Assembly (NCBI RefSeq): GCF_007970665.1
Contig: NZ_CP042430.1
Span: forward strand, 1,984,001-2,048,000
Length of the DNA stretch: 64,000 bases
Origin: Baekduia soli
Lineage (GTDB): Bacteria > Actinomycetota > Thermoleophilia > Solirubrobacterales > Solirubrobacteraceae
Direction of reading: 5' to 3'
Position 1 is the first letter of the stretch. Every line of letters starts with the position of its first letter. The position numbers and the translations under genes are program-made. Below are positions 55,370-63,724 of this stretch, one piece after another. The notes below the pieces were generated by a model. That model did no database searches, was not told where the DNA came from, and was given only the letters and a program-made list of their open reading frames with translations.

Positions 55370-56334
55370 CGCGTCACCAGCAGCGACGCCCCCAGCGCGC
55401 CGCCGAGGTCGCCGAGCTCGGCGACGCGGACCACCGGCGGCCGGTGGTCGACGAACAGGTGCGGCATCATCGCGTCCTCGATGCGCCGGGCGAACGGCTC
55501 GCCGAAGCGCACGCCCAGACCGCCGCCGATGATGATGGCCTGCACGTCGAGCAGGTTGTTGGCCGAGGCGACGGCGACGCCGATGGCCTCGATGGCCTCA
55601 TCGATGAGCTTGCCCGCGAGGTCGTCACCGCGCTGGAGGGCGCGCGCCCAGATCCCGCTCGTGAGGCGGTCGCGGCCCTTCTCCTCCATGATCTTGAACA
55701 GGTGGGTCTTGTGGCCCTCCTCGACGGCCTTGCGCGCCCGCCCCTCCATCGCCCGCCGCCCGGCGTAGGCCTCCATGCAGCCGCGCCGGCCGCAGGGGCA
55801 CTGGGCGCCGTCGCGCTTGACGACGATGTGGCCGATCTCGCCGGCGGCGCCCAGGCCGGCCCACGGCCGGCCGTCGAGCACGATGCCGCCGCCGACGCCC
55901 GTGCCCCAGAACACGCCCAGCAGCGAGGAGAACTCGCGCGCGGCGCCGAGCGTGAACTCCGCGTCCGTGGCGACCTGGACGTCGTTGCCCAGCCGGATGG
56001 CGGTCCCCAGGCGCCCGCCCAGCTCGGAGGCCAGCGGGTAGGGGTCCCGCCAGTCAGGCAGGTTGCCGGCCTGGGCCAGGGTGCCGGCCTCGGTGTCGAC
56101 GGCTCCCGGCGCGCCGATCCCGACCCCCAGCAGCTCGGAGGGCTCGATGCCCGCCTGGCCGGCCGCCTCGCGCAGCGCGCGCTCCAGCGCGGCGATAACC
56201 GCGGGCGGGCCGCCCTCGGTCGGGGTGGGCTGGCGGGCCTGCCCGAGCACCTTGTGCGCGCCGTCGGCGACGATCGCCTGGATCTTGGTGCCGCCGAGGT
56301 CGACGCCGCCGCGTGCCGCGAGATGGACTGCCAT
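55366..56334 (-). CDS. ROK family sugar kinase (glucokinase-like)
   Basis: 322 residues. ATP-binding ARGGVDLGGTKIQAIVAD, catalytic GNDVQVATDAEFTLGAA, and the ROK zinc site GHIVVKRDGAQCPCGRRGC followed by MEAYAG. No helix-turn-helix, so it is a kinase, not a ROK repressor. It probably phosphorylates glucose or a related hexose. The insertion around MEGRARKAVEEGHKTHLFKI is typical of actinobacterial glucokinases. AAGTCT lies 6 nt before the ATG, so it may have an internal promoter. Confidence 0.92.
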   Translation of the reverse strand: MAVHLAARGGVDLGGTKIQAIVADGAHKVLGQARQPTPTEGGPPAVIAALERALREAAGQAGIEPSELLGVGIGAPGAVDTEAGTLAQAGNLPDWRDPYPLASELGGRLGTAIRLGNDVQVATDAEFTLGAAREFSSLLGVFWGTGVGGGIVLDGRPWAGLGAAGEIGHIVVKRDGAQCPCGRRGCMEAYAGRRAMEGRARKAVEEGHKTHLFKIMEEKGRDRLTSGIWARALQRGDDLAGKLIDEAIEAIGVAVASANNLLDVQAIIIGGGLGVRFGEPFARRIEDAMMPHLFVDHRPPVVRVAELGDLGGALGASLLVTR

Positions 56335-56374
56335 GCCCGCAGACTTGCACAGCCCTGCGGCCGCGGAGCGGCCG

Positions 56375-58069
56375 TCAGGCCGCGATGCGCCCGGCCGCCG
56401 GCGGCGCCACGGGGGCGGATGCGGCCGGGGACGGCGGGTCGGCGGGGGCCACGGCGGCCGGGCCCAGGAGGGCCAGGATGGCCGGCGGCAGCAGCCAGGC
56501 GAGGTAGAGCGGGGTCCAGTGGTTGGCCGCGAGCTGCAGCAGCGCGAGGATCGCGACGAACAGCCCGGCGATCCGGCGCGGGTCGCGCGCGACGTCGCGG
56601 TCGCCGAGCACCAGGACCGCGCCGCCGAGCGCCGCCGCGACGGCCGCGGCCTGCACGAGCGGCTGCAGCGCCTGCAGGCCGTAGCTCGTCCAGATCGAGG
56701 AGACCGAGCGCCGGCCGGCCTGGAAGCTCATCGCGTGCAGCATGTCGGCCGGGCCGTGGACCCCGCCGACGGCGACCAGGCCGGCGAGCACGACGGCGCC
56801 GACGGCGGCGCAGGCCGCCAGCGCCCGGAGCAGCGCGGCGCCGCGCAGGCGCGCGACCCACACGGGCAGCAGCAGCAGCGGGGCGACCTTGGCCAGCCCG
56901 GCGGTCATGAGCAGCGCGCTGGACAGCGCCGGGCGCGCGAACCAGGCGAAGGCCCAGATAACGGCGGCGGCGATCAGCACGTCGTTGGTCCCGCTGGAGA
57001 ACGTCATGAGCGTGGCCGGGAAGGCCACGAGCGCCAGCACCGCGGCCCAGCGCGCGCCGCCGGCGACCCGCAGCAGGCCCACGGCGCAGCCCGCGGCGGC
57101 GATCGCGCCGACCACCAGCGAGCCCGTCGCGTCGGTCCAGTCGTCGGGCACGGGCCAGATCGCCGCGAAGGGCGCGTAGAGCGCGTAGATCGGCAGCCCG
57201 TAGGTGTCGCCGTGGATGACGTCGCCGGGCATGTGGCCGTAGGGCAGGTGCCCGTGCAGCAGGATCGTCGCGCCCTCCATGTTGGCCCAGGCGATGTCGA
57301 CGACGCCGGTCGAGGTCACCGCGACCATCGCCGTGATCGCCAACAGCACCAGCGCGACGCGCCGCGTCAGGTCCGGGACGGCGCCCCGGCGCGCCAGGCG
57401 CTCGAGCAACGACGGGCCCGCGCCCGCCGCGGGCACGCCGCGCACGGCGACCGCCACGCCGCGCGTGGCCAGGAAGGCGAGCAGGACCGCGCCGCAGATC
57501 TCGGCCGGTCCGAGGTAGCCGCGGTCCAGCAGGACCGTGGGGACCACGAACGCGGCCAGGGCGGCGGCGTCCAGCGTGCGCAGGCGGCGCAGGGGACCCT
57601 GGAGCGCGACGAGCAGGAACAGGGCGGTCAGCGCCGCCAGCACGACGGGCAGGTGCGACAGCGGCGAGCCGTAGCCCGTGCGCGTGTGCGACAGGACGTA
57701 GGGCTGGGTCAGGGTGCGCTCGCCGGTGACCCCGACGGTGGCGACGGCCCGCGCGCCCCGGAACCAGGTGACCTTGACGAGGTCGTCGTCGATGCGGGTG
57801 ACGACGCTGCGCGTGGCGTGGCGCAGGACGGGGCGCAGCGTGGGGTCGGCCGCGCCGAGGTGCGCGGCCTGCTCCGCGGGCACGGCCAGGACGCCGCCCC
57901 GGTCCCCGCGGGCCAGCCCGAGCCCGCCGGCGGCGCAGAGCACCACGAGCGCGACGGCCAGCGCACGGCGGCGCGCGGTGCGCGCGGCGGCCTGGCCCCG
58001 CGACGGGGCCCTGCGGGGGAGAGGGAGCTGCACCCCCGGGGGAGTCGGCCCTCCGCGACCGCGGTCCAC
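56375..58069 (-). CDS. Polytopic membrane glycosyltransferase-like protein (GT87/GT-C type)
   Basis: 564 residues with about 11 hydrophobic segments. The first (ALAVALVVLCAAGGLGLA) precedes an extracytoplasmic loop, and the loop containing HGDTYGLPIYALYAPFA with an acidic pair further along is typical of GT-C mannosyltransferases of the GT87/DUF2029 group, which use polyprenyl-phosphate sugars. Substrate and product unknown. Next to an FkbM-type methyltransferase and a sugar kinase, so a role in surface glycan assembly is inferred. Confidence 0.75.
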   Translation of the reverse strand: MDRGRGGPTPPGVQLPLPRRAPSRGQAAARTARRRALAVALVVLCAAGGLGLARGDRGGVLAVPAEQAAHLGAADPTLRPVLRHATRSVVTRIDDDLVKVTWFRGARAVATVGVTGERTLTQPYVLSHTRTGYGSPLSHLPVVLAALTALFLLVALQGPLRRLRTLDAAALAAFVVPTVLLDRGYLGPAEICGAVLLAFLATRGVAVAVRGVPAAGAGPSLLERLARRGAVPDLTRRVALVLLAITAMVAVTSTGVVDIAWANMEGATILLHGHLPYGHMPGDVIHGDTYGLPIYALYAPFAAIWPVPDDWTDATGSLVVGAIAAAGCAVGLLRVAGGARWAAVLALVAFPATLMTFSSGTNDVLIAAAVIWAFAWFARPALSSALLMTAGLAKVAPLLLLPVWVARLRGAALLRALAACAAVGAVVLAGLVAVGGVHGPADMLHAMSFQAGRRSVSSIWTSYGLQALQPLVQAAAVAAALGGAVLVLGDRDVARDPRRIAGLFVAILALLQLAANHWTPLYLAWLLPPAILALLGPAAVAPADPPSPAASAPVAPPAAGRIAA

Positions 58070-58097
58070 GGTCCTGGAGGGGTCGTGGACGGATGTT

Positions 58098-58883
58098 CTA
58101 CAGGCCCCAGCGCCGGTAGAGCGCGTCGGCCTGCTGCGGCGTGGCGTAGCGGTGGTCGGCGCGCAGCGGGCCGTCGGCGCGCACGAAGGCCATGTCGACC
58201 TGGGCCAGCGCGCCGTCCAGCGGTCGCAGGTGCCCGTGGTAGAGGTCGTAGGCGGCGAAGCCCGCGTCGCGCATCCAGGCGACGACGTCGGCGAGCTCGG
58301 CGCCGCCGGGCACGAGCTGGAAGAACGACACCTCCAGGAGCACGACGACGGCGTGCGCGAGCGTCGCGCGCGCTCCCTCCAGGACCTGCAGCTCGGCCCC
58401 CTCGACGTCGACCTTGACCACGAACGGCGCGGCGAGCCCGTGCTCGGCGACGAGGTCGTCGACCCGCACGACCGGCACCGTGCGCCGCGCCGCGGGCTCG
58501 CCCCCCGGGTCGCGGTCGCCGAGCACCGACGAGCACGCCAGCACCCGGTGCACCGCGATCTCCAGCTCGCCCGGCGCGGGGCCGCCGGCGGCCAGGACGT
58601 AGCGCGAGCCCGGTCGCGCGGCCACGATCGTCCGCAGGTCGTGCTCGTGCTCGACCAGCGGTTCGACGAGCAGCAGCGGCACGCCGGGGAACGCGTCGTA
58701 GAGCTCGGGGGTGCCGCGGGCGACGCCCACGTCGACGATCGTGGCCGGCGCGACGCCGAGCCCGCGCAGGTGGGCCAGCACCTCGGGCAGCGTGCGCCGC
58801 GGTCCGCCGCCGCCGGCGCGGGAGACCTCGACGCCCACGCGCCGCAGCGCCCCGCGTGCCGCCGCGACCGCCCGCGCCCTCAT
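58098..58883 (-). CDS. FkbM family methyltransferase
   Basis: 261 residues. Rossmann-like AdoMet domain: ATIVDVGVARGTPELYDAFP, LLLVEPLVEHEHDL, and the FkbM block APFVVKVDVEGAELQVLEGA with VVVLLEVSFFQLVPGG. FkbM proteins O-methylate hydroxyls on glycans, polyketides or nucleosides. ATG 58883 overlaps the DoxX stop (ATGA); GT87 gene follows after 28 nt. Confidence 0.88.
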   Translation of the reverse strand: MRARAVAAARGALRRVGVEVSRAGGGGPRRTLPEVLAHLRGLGVAPATIVDVGVARGTPELYDAFPGVPLLLVEPLVEHEHDLRTIVAARPGSRYVLAAGGPAPGELEIAVHRVLACSSVLGDRDPGGEPAARRTVPVVRVDDLVAEHGLAAPFVVKVDVEGAELQVLEGARATLAHAVVVLLEVSFFQLVPGGAELADVVAWMRDAGFAAYDLYHGHLRPLDGALAQVDMAFVRADGPLRADHRYATPQQADALYRRWGL

Positions 58884-59254
58884 CCGGAGCGGTGGCCGGC
58901 GGCGAGCACCCACGCCGCGAAGGCGCCCTGCAGGGGCAGGCGCGCCAGCAGCGTGGTGCGGCCACCGGGGATGTCCGGGTAGCGCTCGGCGTGGCGCGCC
59001 ATGTGCACGTTGGCCGGGAAGACGCCCGCCAGCGTGGCGACGAGCCATCGGCCGGCCCAGCGGCGGACGCGCGGGTCGGCCGCCATGAGCCCCGCCCCTC
59101 CGGCGATCTCGGCGACGCCGCTGGCGTACACGAGCGCCCGGTGAGCGGGCAGCCCGTCGGGCATGATCGCCTCGTAGAGCCGGGGCTTGAGGAAGTGCAG
59201 CAGGCCGGCCACCACGAACGCGGGCCCGGCGCTGCGGGTCAGGACGCGCATCAC
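58880..59254 (-). CDS. DoxX family membrane protein
   Basis: 124 residues, four membrane helices (AGPAFVVAGLLHFLKP, ALVYASGVAEIAGGAGLMAA, WLVATLAGVFPANVHMA, LQGAFAAWVLAAG). Family motifs include PRLYEAIMPDGLP and GVAEIAGG. DoxX-like proteins are associated with quinol oxidation or redox stress in some bacteria; the role here is unknown. The start is the GTG-ATG pair at 59254/59251, with TAGGGT 6 nt upstream of GTG. Confidence 0.85.
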   Translation of the reverse strand: MMRVLTRSAGPAFVVAGLLHFLKPRLYEAIMPDGLPAHRALVYASGVAEIAGGAGLMAADPRVRRWAGRWLVATLAGVFPANVHMARHAERYPDIPGGRTTLLARLPLQGAFAAWVLAAGHRSG

Positions 59255-59260
59255 GCCGGG

Positions 59261-59270
59261 ACCCTACGCT
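59261..59270. promoter_or_regulatory. Overlapping divergent -10 boxes
   Basis: The 10-bp word ACCCTACGCT contains TACGCT for the rightward arsC gene (10 nt before ATG 59281) and, on the other strand, TAGGGT for the leftward doxX operon (6 nt before GTG 59254). The two boxes share bases 59265-59266, so both promoters cannot be occupied at once. Confidence 0.6.
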
Positions 59271-59280
59271 GTCGAGCGCG

Positions 59281-59643
59281 ATGGCCGAGATCACCGTCTA
59301 CGAGAAGCCCACCTGCTCGACGTGCCGCAGGCTCGTCGCCCTCCTGCGCGAGCGCGGGGTCGACTTCGACTCGGTGGACTACCACGTCGGCGGCCTGGCC
59401 GAGGACGAGCTGCGCGGCCTGCTGGACAAGGCGGGGCTGCGCCCCGTCGACGTCCTGCGCCGCCGCGAGGCGCCCGCGGCGGGCCGCGACGCCGACGCGC
59501 TCGCGGCCCTGGACGACGACGCGCTCATCGCCGAGATGGTCGCCCACCCGCCGCTCGTGGAGCGCCCGATCGTCGTCCGCGGCGACCGCGCCGTCCTCGC
59601 CCGGCCCGTCGAGCGCGTCCTCGAGCTGCTCGACGACGTCTAG
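59281..59643 (+). CDS. ArsC/Spx-type arsenate reductase family protein
   Basis: 120 residues, thioredoxin fold. N-terminal ITVYEKPTCSTCRRLVALL with the CxxC; the glutaredoxin-linked ArsC/YffB family uses the first Cys. LLDKAGLRPVDVLRRREAP corresponds to the arsenate/substrate Arg region and HPPLVERPIVVRGDRAVLARP to the conserved RPI motif. Could be arsenate reductase or the YffB-like thiol reductase; no other ars genes are nearby. Confidence 0.88.
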   Translation: MAEITVYEKPTCSTCRRLVALLRERGVDFDSVDYHVGGLAEDELRGLLDKAGLRPVDVLRRREAPAAGRDADALAALDDDALIAEMVAHPPLVERPIVVRGDRAVLARPVERVLELLDDV

Positions 59644-59646
59644 GCT
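59641..59646 (+). promoter_or_regulatory. -10 box TAGGCT built on the arsC stop codon
   Basis: TAGGCT ends exactly 7 nt before ATG 59654; its first three bases are the arsC stop codon TAG. Predicts a leaderless hydrolase mRNA. Confidence 0.55.
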
Positions 59647-59653
59647 GGGCGCC

Positions 59654-60436
59654 ATGCCCCTGGTCTACCGCGAGTCGCTCCCCGAGCAGGAGCCGCTCGG
59701 AACGCTGCTCATGGTGCACGGCTACCCCGAGTCCTCCTACATGTGGCGCGGGCTGCTGGAGGCCACCGCCCGGGCGGGATGGCAGGCCGTGGCGCCCGAC
59801 CTGCCCGGCTACGGCGACTCGCCGTACGCGGGGTCGGGGACCTGGCAGGCGCACATCGACGCCCTCGACGCGTTCCACCGCGAGCAGGAGCTGGGCGAGG
59901 TCGTCCTCGTCGTCCATGACTGGGGCGGGCTCATCGGCCTGCGCTGGGCGTGCGAGCACCCCGGCGCGATCCGCGGGATGGTCATCAGCAACACGGGGTT
60001 CTTCCCCGACGGCCGCTGGCACGGCATGGCGCAGGCGCTGCGCACCCCGGGCCAGGGCGAGGCGCTCGTCGACGGCACCGACCGCGACGGCCTGGCCGCC
60101 GTGCTGCGCTCCGTCTCGCCGGGCATGGACGACCGCAGCATCGACGAGTACTTCAAGGCCTACAGCTCGCCTGAGCGCCGGCGTGGTCAGCTCGAGCTCT
60201 ACCGCTCGGGCGAGTTCTCCGAGCTGGCGGGCTACGACCTCGCGGGCGTCGGCGCCCCCGTGCTGGTGCTCTGGGGCGCCGAGGACCCGTTCGCGCCCGT
60301 GGCCGGCGCGCACCGCTTCGCCGCCGAGCTGCCCGGCGCCCGGCTCGAGATCCTCGACGGCGTCGGCCACTTCGTCTTCGATGACGCGCCCGAGGCGTGT
60401 GCCGCGGCCGTCGTGGCGTTCCTGGAGGAGCTGTGA
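59654..60436 (+). CDS. Alpha/beta hydrolase (haloalkane dehalogenase/epoxide hydrolase-like)
   Basis: 260 residues. Oxyanion-hole motif MVHGYPESSYMW, nucleophile elbow VVHDWGGLIGLRWA with Asp as nucleophile, cap domain (residues about 125-190), acid region VLVLWGAEDPFAP and catalytic His in LDGVGHFVFDDAPE. An Asp nucleophile points to dehalogenase or epoxide hydrolase chemistry rather than esterase. Substrate unknown. Confidence 0.88.
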   Translation: MPLVYRESLPEQEPLGTLLMVHGYPESSYMWRGLLEATARAGWQAVAPDLPGYGDSPYAGSGTWQAHIDALDAFHREQELGEVVLVVHDWGGLIGLRWACEHPGAIRGMVISNTGFFPDGRWHGMAQALRTPGQGEALVDGTDRDGLAAVLRSVSPGMDDRSIDEYFKAYSSPERRRGQLELYRSGEFSELAGYDLAGVGAPVLVLWGAEDPFAPVAGAHRFAAELPGARLEILDGVGHFVFDDAPEACAAAVVAFLEEL

Positions 60437-60703
60437 GCGGAGATCCGGTCCTGGCTCATACAGGCGGGCCACACCCGCCCCGAGCGGGCCCCCGAGTACG
60501 TCGTCCTCGGCGCGACCCGCACCTACAGCTTCGAGCGCGTCACGCAGGCCATCCGCCTCATCGCCGCCGGCGCCCGCTTCATCGCCATCACCCCGGACCC
60601 GACGGGCCCCTCGCCCGACGGTCCGCTGGAGCGCTTCCCGCTCCGCTCCTCGCGCATCGTGGACTCCCTGGTCGACCTGGCCGACGAGGTCGCCCGGGGG
60701 TAG
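60437..60703 (+). pseudogene. Fragment of a HAD/NagD-type phosphatase
   Basis: Directly after the hydrolase stop and in the same frame, 88 codons read HTRPERAPEYVVLGATRTYS, then FERVTQAIRLIAAGARFIAI and TPDPTGPSPDGP. This is the conserved middle of NagD-like HAD phosphatases (PDYVVxGxDRTFTYEKL ... RFIATNPDxTGPxxxG). There is no start codon, the N-terminal DxD and the C-terminal GDxxxTD are missing, and the last 30 residues diverge. Most likely a decayed remnant; its stop TAG begins TAGGGT, a possible -10 for the P450 gene. Confidence 0.65.
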
Positions 60704-60742
60704 GGTCGGCGGCGACCCCGTCCCAGGTCCCGGAGGCCCCGC

Positions 60743-61974
60743 ATGTCCGCAGATCCCGTCGACGTCACCCAGGTGCTGGTGGGCGAGCGTGAGCACTGGG
60801 TCCACGGTCCGCCGCACGAGCTGTTCCGCACCCTGCGCGCGACCTGCCCCGTGCACTGGACGCCCGAGCTGACGGAGTACCCCGGCGAGGCCGGCTTCTG
60901 GTCGGTGACCACCGCCGAGGACGTCCACGAGGTCAGCCGCGACTGGCAGACCTACTCCTCGGCGACCGGCATCACCGCGCTGACCGACGCGATCCTGCCG
61001 TTGCCGCTCGTCCAGGCGATGTTCATCGGGATGGACCCGCCCAAGCACGACCGCCTCAAGGCCCTGTTCCAGCGCGGGTTCACGCCGCGGCGCATCGCCG
61101 AGCACGAGGGCGAGATCCGCGCGATCACGCGCGAGGTGCTCGACCGCCTCGACGGCCGCGAGACCTGCGACCTCGTCACCGACGTCGCCCAGCCCGTCGT
61201 CTCGCGCGTCATCGGCAGCTTCATGGGCACCGCCCCGAGGACGACGCGATCTGGGCGCGCCTCATGAACTCGACGCTGGGCGCCAGCGACCCCGACCTCA
61301 ACCCGGAGGGCGTCGAGGCCGTCATGGCCCGCGACGTCCCCGAGATCTTCCGCCGCTGCGGCGAGCTCATCGCCGCCCGCCGCGAGCAGCCCGCCGACGA
61401 CCTGATGAGCGTGCTCGTGCACGCCGAGATCGACGGCGAGCGCCTGGAGGAGCACGAGATCGTCATGGGGTTCTTCCTGCTCGTGGCCGCCGGCAACGAC
61501 AGCACGAAGGCGACGTACTGCAGCGGCATGCGTGCGCTGCTGGGGGACCCCGCGCAGCGCCGCCTGCTCCTCGACGACCCCGGCCTGATCCCCGGCGCGG
61601 TCGAGGAGGCGCTCCGGATGTTCCCCGCCTTCGCCCACTTCCGCCGCACCGCCACGCGCGACACCGAGCTGCACGGCACCACGATCCGCGAGGGCGACAA
61701 GGTGGTCATGTGGTACGTGTCGTCCAACCGCGACGAGGCGCGCTACGAGGACCCGGACCGCTTCGACCTGACGCGCGGGGCCGAGCACCAGGCCTTCGGG
61801 GCCGGCGGCCGCCACTTCTGCCTCGGCGCCGCGCTGGCCCGTCTGGAGCTCAACGTCCTGCTGGAGGAGACGCTCGCGCGCTTCCCGGCCATGGAGCTCG
61901 CCGGGCGCCCGGAGTACGCCGAGTCGCCGTTCATCAACCAGCTCAAGACCCTGCCCGTGCGGCTGACCTCCTGA
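60743..61974 (+). CDS. Cytochrome P450, apparent frameshift
   Basis: Heme monooxygenase of about 410 residues after correction. First half to SRVIGSFMGTAP; second half resumes EDDAIWARLMNSTLG one base off, so a C is missing in the GCCCCG at about 61231-61236. I-helix AAGNDSTKATYCSG, ExxR motif EEALRMFPAF, and the heme loop AFGAGGRHFCLGAALARLEL with the Cys ligand are all present. Similar to bacterial CYP125/CYP142-like or terpene-oxidising families; substrate unknown. GGAGG 6 nt before the ATG makes it a leadered gene. All key residues intact suggests sequence error. Confidence 0.88.
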
Positions 61975-62011
61975 CCTGGACGCCGGGGGCCGCACGACGG
62001 CGCAGTCCAGG
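61975..62011 (+). terminator. Hairpin after the P450 gene
   Basis: CCTGGAC-GCCG / CGGC-(3 nt)-GTCCAGG with a 12-nt loop, beginning immediately after the P450 stop. Confidence 0.5.
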
Positions 62012-62070
62012 CCCTCCATGCCCCACCATGGTTGGTGACGGCGCCTTCCGGGGACGCCTGACTTCCGACC

Positions 62071-62643
62071 ATGGGGCGCCTCGCACTCACCTTCGACGAC
62101 GGACCGGATCCCCGGTGGACCGCCGCCGTCCTGGACGCGCTCGGCGCCGCCGGGGCGCGCGCCACGTTCTTCGTGCTGGGTCCCCGCGTGCGTGAGCACC
62201 CAGGGCTCGTGCGGCGCATGCTCGACGAGGGCCACGCGGTGGGCGTGCACGCCGACGAGCACGTGCGCCACACCGACCTGGACGCCGAGGCCGGCGACGA
62301 GGATCTGGCCCGGGCGCTGCGCGCGCTGGGCGAGGCCGGCGTGGCGCCCGCGCTGTGGCGCACACCCTGGGGCGTGCAGGCGCCGTGGACCGCCGGGCTG
62401 GCCCGGCGCCGCGGCCTGCGCCTGGTCGGGTGGACGGCCGACACGCACGACTGGCGCGGCGACGACGCGCCGGCGATGCTGCAGGCCATCGACGGCGGCC
62501 TGCGCGACGGCGCGATCGTCCTGGCCCACGACGGCCTGGGCCCCGGCTCCCGGCGCGCGGACTGCGCGCAGACCGTCGCGCTCATCCCCGCCGTCGTCGC
62601 GCGGGCGCGCGATCTCGGCCTCGCGGTGGAGGCACTGGCGTGA
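62071..62643 (+). CDS. Polysaccharide deacetylase (NodB-like)
   Basis: 190 residues, CE4 family. Motif 1 LALTFDDGPDPRWT with catalytic Asp; motif 2 is GVHADEHVRHTDL in place of the usual H-T/S-xxH, keeping two histidines 4 apart; motif 3 LWRTPWGVQ; motif 4 LVGWTADTHDW; motif 5 IVLAHDGLG. No signal peptide or membrane anchor, so it probably acts in the cytosol on a lipid-linked or small glycan. Stop overlaps the next gene. Confidence 0.88.
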   Translation: MGRLALTFDDGPDPRWTAAVLDALGAAGARATFFVLGPRVREHPGLVRRMLDEGHAVGVHADEHVRHTDLDAEAGDEDLARALRALGEAGVAPALWRTPWGVQAPWTAGLARRRGLRLVGWTADTHDWRGDDAPAMLQAIDGGLRDGAIVLAHDGLGPGSRRADCAQTVALIPAVVARARDLGLAVEALA

Positions 62644-63724
62644 GCGGCGCGGCCACCGCGGGCCTGGACGCCGCGGCGCTGCCGGCCATGCTGGAGGCGA
62701 TCGCCGCCGGCGCGCCCGCCCGCGACCGCGACGCCTCCGGCGCCTTCCCACAGGAGCCCGTCGCGCTGCTGGAGGGCTGCGGCGCGCTGGCCGCCACGGC
62801 CTGCGCGCAGCCGCTGGACTACGCCGGTGAGCTCGCGCTCCTGCGCGCCGTCGCGGCCGCCGACGCCGGCGTCGCGCGCATCCTCGACGGCCATCTCAAC
62901 GCCGTGGAGCGCCTGCGCGTCCAGGCCCCCGAGGCGCTGCGCGACCGGGAGCTGGCCGCCGTGGCCGCCGGCCACCTGCGGGCCGGCGTCTGGGGCGCCG
63001 ATCCGGCGCCGCCGGAGGGCGAGCCCGCCCGGCTGCACGGCGCGACCGTCACCGGCGTCAAGACGTTCTGCTCGGGCGCGGGCGGCCTGGACCGCGCGCT
63101 CGTGCTCGTCCGCGACGCCGACGCGGCCGGCGGCCCGCCGCTGGCCGCCTGGGTCGACCTGACCGCCGAGGGGACCGTCGAGGTCGACCGCACCTGGTTC
63201 CGCGGCGCGGGCATGCGCTCCTCGGCCAGCCACCGCGTGGTCTTCCACGCCGCGCCCGTGCTCGCCGTGCTCGGGCCCCCGGGGCGCTGGCCCACCAGCC
63301 CTGGTTCGCCCGCGACGCGGTGCGCACCGCCTCGACGTGGGCCGGGGCCGCCGACGCGGCCGTCGCCGACGCGCTGGCCCACCTCGCCGCGCGTGATCCG
63401 GTCGGGGACCTCGAGGCGCTGGCCGCCGCGCGGCTGGGCACCTGGCGCCACGGGCTCGGCCTGTGGCTGGCCGACGCCGCCCGCGCGCTGGACGCCGATG
63501 CGCCCGCCGACCCCGCCCGCGTCGCTGCCCAGGCGCGGATGGCGATCGCCGACGCCGCGCGCGCCATCCTCGACGAGGCCGAGCGCGCCACGGGGTCGCG
63601 GCCGCCGGCCACGGGCGCCGCGCTGGACCGTGCCGCGCGCGACCTGCGCCTGTTCCTGCTCCAGCACCGCCTGGAGCCGATCCTCGCGCGCGCCGGGCGC
63701 GCCGCCCTGGAGGCCGGTGCGTGA
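62640..63724 (+). CDS. Acyl-CoA dehydrogenase-like protein, apparent frameshift
   Basis: About 361 residues after correction. First part has LHGATVTGVKTFCSGAGGLD and WFRGAGMRSSASHRVVF, the beta-barrel FAD region of ACAD proteins. After VLAVLGPPG the match moves one base, giving HQPWFARDAVRTASTWAGAA and a helical C-terminus (GDLEALAAARLGTWRHGLGL). One G is missing in CCGGGGC near 63281. The canonical catalytic Glu region is not recognisable, as in ACAD relatives linked to glycolipid clusters. Overlaps the deacetylase stop and the methyltransferase start by 4 bp. Confidence 0.75.
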
